A DNA stretch of 8,665 nt from Anaerolineales bacterium (lineage in GTDB: Bacteria > Chloroflexota > Anaerolineae > Anaerolineales > Villigracilaceae). A program made the translations under genes and the position numbers. The notes beneath the pieces are model-generated. The model was not told where the DNA came from. It saw only the letters and a program-made list of their open reading frames with translations, and did no database searches. Of this stretch, positions 5,500 through 8,665 are shown one piece after another. Each line of letters begins with the position of its first letter. The stretch's first letter is position 1. The DNA lies in the NCBI GenBank assembly GCA_029933275.1, contig JAOZOM010000071.1:1-8665 (forward strand), read 5' to 3'.

Positions 5500-6372
5500 A
5501 TGATACATTTTTCAACATTTTCAATTGCCGCCTGTGACCTCGAAGCAAAAACTTGGGGCGTGGCGGTTGCATCCAAATTCCCCGCAGTTGGGGCGGCTGT
5601 CCCTTGGGTTAAAGCAGAAATCGGCGCGGTAGCCACCCAATCTTATGTAAACACCTCTTATGGTCCCAACGGATTAGAGATGATGGCGAAGGGCGCGTCC
5701 GCAGAAGAAACGCTAGAGAAACTGCTCGCAGGCGATGAGGAACGAGCGATTCGTCAAGTGGGATTGGTAGATGCTCAGGGAAATGCGGTCACCTTTACGG
5801 GAGAAAAATGTCATAACTGGGCAGGCGGATTAACCGGTAAAGGCTACGCAATTCAGGGAAATATCCTGACGGGCGCGAACGTCATCCAAAAAATGGAAGA
5901 GGCGTTCCTGAATTCGGCTGGCGAATTGCCCGCTCGGCTGTATGCCGCGCTCTATGCCGGTGACCGCGCGGGAGGCGACAAACGTGGACGACAAGCCGCG
6001 GCGATTTACGTTGCCAAGCCAAAGGGCGGATATGGCGGCTTTCTCGACCGCTGGATCGATTACCGCGTAGACGACCATCTCGACCCCGTGCCGCGACTTG
6101 GCGAACTGCTCGAATTGCACGAGTTGTATATGGGCAAATCCCCCGAAAACGAGCGCGTGAAATTGCAAGGCGATATTCTCAAAGATATACAAAAAATCAT
6201 GGCAAATTTGGGCTATTATCAACCCAATATTGACGGGATTTATAACGATATAGCCGCAGAATCGTTGAATTCTTTTTTGGGGAACGAGAATTTTGAAAAT
6301 CGCTTCCACGCCAAAGAGGGAAGTTTAGACCAGCCCGTGCTGGATTATTTATTGAAGAAATTCAAAAAATGA
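5500..6372 (+). CDS. DUF1028 family protein with C-terminal PG_binding_2-like domain
   Basis: Residues 1 to about 212 match the DUF1028 family (Ntn-hydrolase-like fold, function not established): FSIAACDLEAKTWGVAVASKFPAVGAAVPW, GAVATQSYVNTSYGPNGLEMM, AIQGNIL, and DRAGGDKRGRQAAAIYV. Residues about 215-285 (LQGDILKDIQKIMANLGYYQPNIDGIYND...SLNSFLGNENFENR) match the putative peptidoglycan-binding domain PG_binding_2 that often follows DUF1028. There is no signal peptide; the first residues are already the family's first strand, so the start is secure although no Shine-Dalgarno site is visible. Location therefore appears cytosolic, which fits poorly with real peptidoglycan binding. Length is normal for the two-domain form. 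It follows clpP by 48 bp with a hairpin between, so co-transcription is possible but not shown. Confidence 0.92.
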   Translation: MIHFSTFSIAACDLEAKTWGVAVASKFPAVGAAVPWVKAEIGAVATQSYVNTSYGPNGLEMMAKGASAEETLEKLLAGDEERAIRQVGLVDAQGNAVTFTGEKCHNWAGGLTGKGYAIQGNILTGANVIQKMEEAFLNSAGELPARLYAALYAGDRAGGDKRGRQAAAIYVAKPKGGYGGFLDRWIDYRVDDHLDPVPRLGELLELHELYMGKSPENERVKLQGDILKDIQKIMANLGYYQPNIDGIYNDIAAESLNSFLGNENFENRFHAKEGSLDQPVLDYLLKKFKK

Positions 6373-6377
6373 AATTC

Positions 6378-6430
6378 GTAGGGGCGAGTCTGCCCGCCTT
6401 CGGGGGTGCTACGCGAAGACCCGCCCTTAC
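6378..6430. repeat. GC-rich palindromic element between DUF1028 and HAD genes
   Basis: Arms 6378-6391 (GTAGGGGCGAGTCT) and 6417-6430 (AGACCCGCCCTTAC) pair over 14 positions with one wobble and one A-C mismatch. An inner CCCG-CCTT-CGGG hairpin lies at 6393-6404. TTTT follows, so it could also end the DUF1028 transcript. From memory, GTAGGGGCG...CGCCCCTAC palindromes are dispersed in Chloroflexota genomes; this was not checked. Confidence 0.7.
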
Positions 6431-6442
6431 TTTTATAAAATC

Positions 6443-7234
6443 ATGAAAATACCTCCAAATATCAAAGCCCTCATTCTCGATATGGATGGCGTTCTCTGGC
6501 GTGGCAACAAGCCGATTGGCGATTTGCCCGCCATTTTTGATTCCATCAAAGCTCGCGGATTAAAGGTAATCCTCGCAACGAATAACTCAACTAAAATCCC
6601 CGAAGCACATCTCGTCAAATTAGCGGGATTTGGCGTAAAGCTCGACCTCTCGCAAGTGACCACCTCCTCGATGGCAGCCGCAGCTTTGTTGAAAGAGAAA
6701 TTCCCGCAAGGGGGCGAACTCTATGTAGTCGGGATGGAGGGTGTTTTTCACGCGGTTGGGGCGGCAGGCTTTCGCGTTTTCCATGATGATGCCCTTCCCG
6801 AAAAGCCAGTCGCCGTTTTAGCGGGGATGGATTGGGCAATGGATTATCAGAAAATCGCGAATGCTTCTATTCTCATCCAAAAAGGTGCGCCTTTTTATGC
6901 CACAAATCCCGATAAAACCTTCCCCACGCCCGAAGGATTAATGCCCGGCGCAGGAACTTTGCTCGCGGCTATAGAAACGGCTTCGGGTGTTGCGCCAATT
7001 ATGGCAGGCAAACCGGAACCTTTCCTCTTTCAACTCGCCATGCAACGGATGGGCGTTTCAGCCGAAGAGACTCTCGTAGTCGGCGATCGCTTGGAAACCG
7101 ACATTCTCGGCGGTCAAAACGCGGGGTGCAAGACCGCGCTGGTTTTGAGTGGCGTTACAACAAAAGAGCGCGGCGAAGCGTGGATGCCGAAGGTGGATAT
7201 TATTGTTGATCGTCTAGATAGTCTTTTCGTCTAA
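6443..7234 (+). CDS. HAD-superfamily IIA phosphatase, NagD-like
   Basis: Cytosolic Mg-dependent phosphatase of the HAD-IIA (NagD/phosphoglycolate or 4-nitrophenyl phosphatase) type. All four HAD motifs are present: I, DMDGVLWRG with nucleophile D13 and acid D15; II, ATNNST (T46); III, AGKPEP with K190; and IV, GDRLETD with D215 and D220. The C2A cap lies between motifs II and III, about residues 75-180 (GMDWAMDYQKIANAS, ATNPDKTFPTPEG). At 263 residues it is a normal length. The substrate cannot be read from the sequence, as family members act on nucleotides, phosphoglycolate or sugar phosphates. No Shine-Dalgarno site precedes the ATG, but the start fits the family and no upstream start is in frame before the palindrome. 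It lies 70 bp after the DUF1028 gene. Confidence 0.95.
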   Translation: MKIPPNIKALILDMDGVLWRGNKPIGDLPAIFDSIKARGLKVILATNNSTKIPEAHLVKLAGFGVKLDLSQVTTSSMAAAALLKEKFPQGGELYVVGMEGVFHAVGAAGFRVFHDDALPEKPVAVLAGMDWAMDYQKIANASILIQKGAPFYATNPDKTFPTPEGLMPGAGTLLAAIETASGVAPIMAGKPEPFLFQLAMQRMGVSAEETLVVGDRLETDILGGQNAGCKTALVLSGVTTKERGEAWMPKVDIIVDRLDSLFV

Positions 7235-7279
7235 TTGGTCAGCAGGGAGCAAGGTATAATCGGGGAAATTTGAATAGCA

Positions 7280-7373
7280 GACACTTGGTTTTTTCTCCTT
7301 TGAAATGAGGACTTTTCCGGGAAAGAGCTAAAATTGAAAAAATGGTTTGCTTTCAAAAGAAAAACCGAGTGTC
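7280..7373. repeat. Structured intergenic element with 14-bp terminal inverted repeats
   Basis: Ends 7280-7293 (GACACTTGGTTTTT) and 7360-7373 (AAAAACCGAGTGTC) pair over 14 bp with one wobble. Inside are a CTTTT-CCGG-GAAAG hairpin (7312-7325) and a TTGAAA/TTTCAA pair (7334-7339, 7351-7356). It lies just upstream of the STAND gene's -10. It may be a 94-bp miniature mobile element, a small RNA, or a leader structure. No target duplication is obvious. Confidence 0.6.
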
Positions 7374-7378
7374 GTGAC

Positions 7379-7384
7379 TATAAT
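7379..7384 (+). promoter_or_regulatory. -10 element of the STAND gene
   Basis: A perfect TATAAT ends 13 nt before the ATG at 7398, which would give a leader of about 7 nt. The -35 region is not consensus and lies within the right arm of the 7280-7373 element, so an activator or weak basal activity is possible. Confidence 0.45.
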
Positions 7385-7397
7385 CTGGGGTTCGTTG

Positions 7398-8665
7398 ATG
7401 AAAAAGAAAAAACTTTCGCTAGTCGTAGCCTTTATTCTTCTTTGGCTCATTGTTATTTTGATAAGTTGGTTTGCTATCCCTGCATGGCATGATGTGGCGG
7501 GCGGATTTTGGCAATTAACTGCCAAAGCCTCTGTAGGCTATATTGCTTTTGTGGGTGCGGGCATAGAAATTGCCGATAAATTGGGCTGGTTGAAGAAAGA
7601 GGGCAGTGTAAAAGAAGAGGCAAAAAACCATGCCGAATCACAGGGAGAAAGCTCACAGGCGGTAGCAGGTGAAAATTCACGCGCTATCCAAGTGGATGGG
7701 CAAGCTAAATACTTTGAGCATGTAGAAAAGTATGTCGAAGCCTCCCCTCCCCCTCCATCCGCAAAGCCTTTTATCCCTGCCGCACATAGCTCTGTTTATA
7801 TCCATCGCGGAAAAATTGAAGAGGATGTGCGGAATGCGCTGCGCGTGAATGGCGTTGCGGCGATTGTAGGCGTTCACGCGCCGGGCGGATTGGGTAAAAC
7901 GGAGTTAGCAATTCGTGCCGCGAGAGATTTACAAAAAGAAAAAGACTTGGATGAAGTCATTTGGGTGGATATGGGCGAAAGTAGCCCCGATGAAGTGCTG
8001 GCGAGAATGCTTCTAAATTGCGGGGTCGCTGCTGAACCGACAGACAGTTATGAGATGAAACGAGACCGGATTAAAGGCGCATTGCAAAGCAAGCATTGGC
8101 TGATTGTTTTAGACGATGTGCGTAAAGTGAACGCCCCCTATTTGGCGGATTTTTTACCGCCTTCGCCGCCTTGCGCGGCATTGGTGACCAGCCGTTTGAA
8201 TTCTTTTTCGGCGATTGCCGCCAAAAAGACTTTTGCACTGAATAAGATGAGCGAAGAAGAAGCTGAAAAACTTTTAGGAGAGCATTTATCGCTTGAATTG
8301 CTTGAAGCTGAACGTGAGCATGTTGATGCTTTACTAGAACGATGTCAATATAACCCTTTAGCTTTAGAAATTAGTGCAAGACGGATTGCAGGCTTGGCTG
8401 ATTTTAGTAACCCTGTTAAGAAATTTTTGAAGAAAATTGAGAAAAGCCTGAGTGAGCTACGCGTGGCAGATGAGGCAAATTTAAATCTTTTTGCCGTTTT
8501 TGATGCCAGTTATCGCGAGTTAGATGCAGATGACCAAGCCAGATTTGCCGCTTTGGCGGCTTTTCACCCCAGCGGATTTTCACCGGAAGCAACAGCTTTT
8601 CTTTGGAATTTAGATTCTACAGAGGCTGCACGGGTTTTAGCCCGCCTTTTGCGTCTTTCTCTTTT
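7398..8665 (+). CDS. Membrane-anchored NB-ARC (STAND) P-loop ATPase, 3' end beyond window
   Basis: I translated from ATG 7398: 422 codons stay open to the right edge. Residues 1-5 are MKKKK, 6-28 a strong membrane helix (LSLVVAFILLWLIVILISWF) and about 36-57 a second, weaker one. With the basic N-terminus inside, the rest should face the cytosol. Residues 66-122 are a polar, Ala/Glu/Ser-rich linker ending in PPPP. VYIHRGKIEED (133-143) is the pre-NB-ARC motif. Walker A is GVHAPGGLGKT (158-168, K167). Walker B is LIVLDD (235-240). The sensor-like LVTSR is at 262-266 and the GLPL-type motif NPLALE at 319-324. Residues 360-420 resemble the winged-helix part (FAVFDASYRELDADDQARFAALAAF). STAND proteins are ligand-triggered oligomerising switches used in signalling and in antiphage defence. 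The sensor repeats (TPR, WD40 or other) expected at the C-terminus lie outside the window. The start has a GGGG 7 nt upstream. A TTG codon directly precedes it in frame. Confidence 0.9.
   Translation, partial: MKKKKLSLVVAFILLWLIVILISWFAIPAWHDVAGGFWQLTAKASVGYIAFVGAGIEIADKLGWLKKEGSVKEEAKNHAESQGESSQAVAGENSRAIQVDGQAKYFEHVEKYVEASPPPPSAKPFIPAAHSSVYIHRGKIEEDVRNALRVNGVAAIVGVHAPGGLGKTELAIRAARDLQKEKDLDEVIWVDMGESSPDEVLARMLLNCGVAAEPTDSYEMKRDRIKGALQSKHWLIVLDDVRKVNAPYLADFLPPSPPCAALVTSRLNSFSAIAAKKTFALNKMSEEEAEKLLGEHLSLELLEAEREHVDALLERCQYNPLALEISARRIAGLADFSNPVKKFLKKIEKSLSELRVADEANLNLFAVFDASYRELDADDQARFAALAAFHPSGFSPEATAFLWNLDSTEAARVLARLLRLSL

Noticed and set aside
5830..6309. Minus-strand open frame of 159 codons inside the DUF1028 gene
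   Set aside because: It is antisense to a clear family protein and shows no recognisable motif or ribosome-binding site.
7255..7260. TATAAT after the HAD gene as a full promoter
   Set aside because: No -35 with suitable spacing is present (TTGGTC would leave only 14 nt). It is kept only as part of the repeat observation.

Overview
The window looks like chromosomal DNA of a Chloroflexota bacterium, probably class Anaerolineae. This is an inference from gene content and style: a trigger factor and ClpP, a DUF1028 protein with a C-terminal PG_binding_2-type domain, a rSAM-HhH DNA-repair-type protein, a small W/K-rich protein of a kind I associate with Anaerolineae, several dispersed hairpins, and genes that lack Shine-Dalgarno sites. 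No taxonomic marker (rRNA) is present.

Layout: (1) 1-975, minus strand: a tyrosine recombinase with an intact active site that runs off the left edge, with a good promoter and a dyad over its -10. (2) 976-1294: divergent intergenic region with a weak tRNA-like relic. (3) 1295-2434, plus: radical SAM protein with a helix-hairpin-helix tail, expressed from what appears to be a leaderless promoter carrying a LexA-like dyad. (4) 2475-2882, minus: a 135-residue hypothetical protein converging on it. (5) 2883-3260: a long imperfect hairpin, a textbook promoter, tRNA-Leu(UAG) and a second hairpin. (6) 3260-4747: trigger factor (TTG start), then a strong intrinsic terminator. (7) 4843-5451: ClpP. (8) 5500-6372: DUF1028 protein. 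(9) 6443-7234: HAD-IIA phosphatase. (10) 7235-7397: a structured intergenic element. (11) 7398 to the right edge: a membrane-anchored NB-ARC (STAND) ATPase, truncated by the window. It is the most distinctive gene here.

Genes 6 and 7 form the familiar protein-quality-control pair: nascent-chain chaperone and protease core. The usual next partner, clpX, is not adjacent. The SOS-like control of the radical SAM gene suggests a DNA damage role. The STAND gene and the integrase are accessory-type genes flanking a housekeeping core. I find no evidence that they act together, and no CRISPR array, toxin-antitoxin pair or transposase in the window.

At least four intergenic hairpins occur in the window. 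Two of them (2909-2954 and 5458-5488) share a near-identical arm, which points to a dispersed palindromic repeat family.
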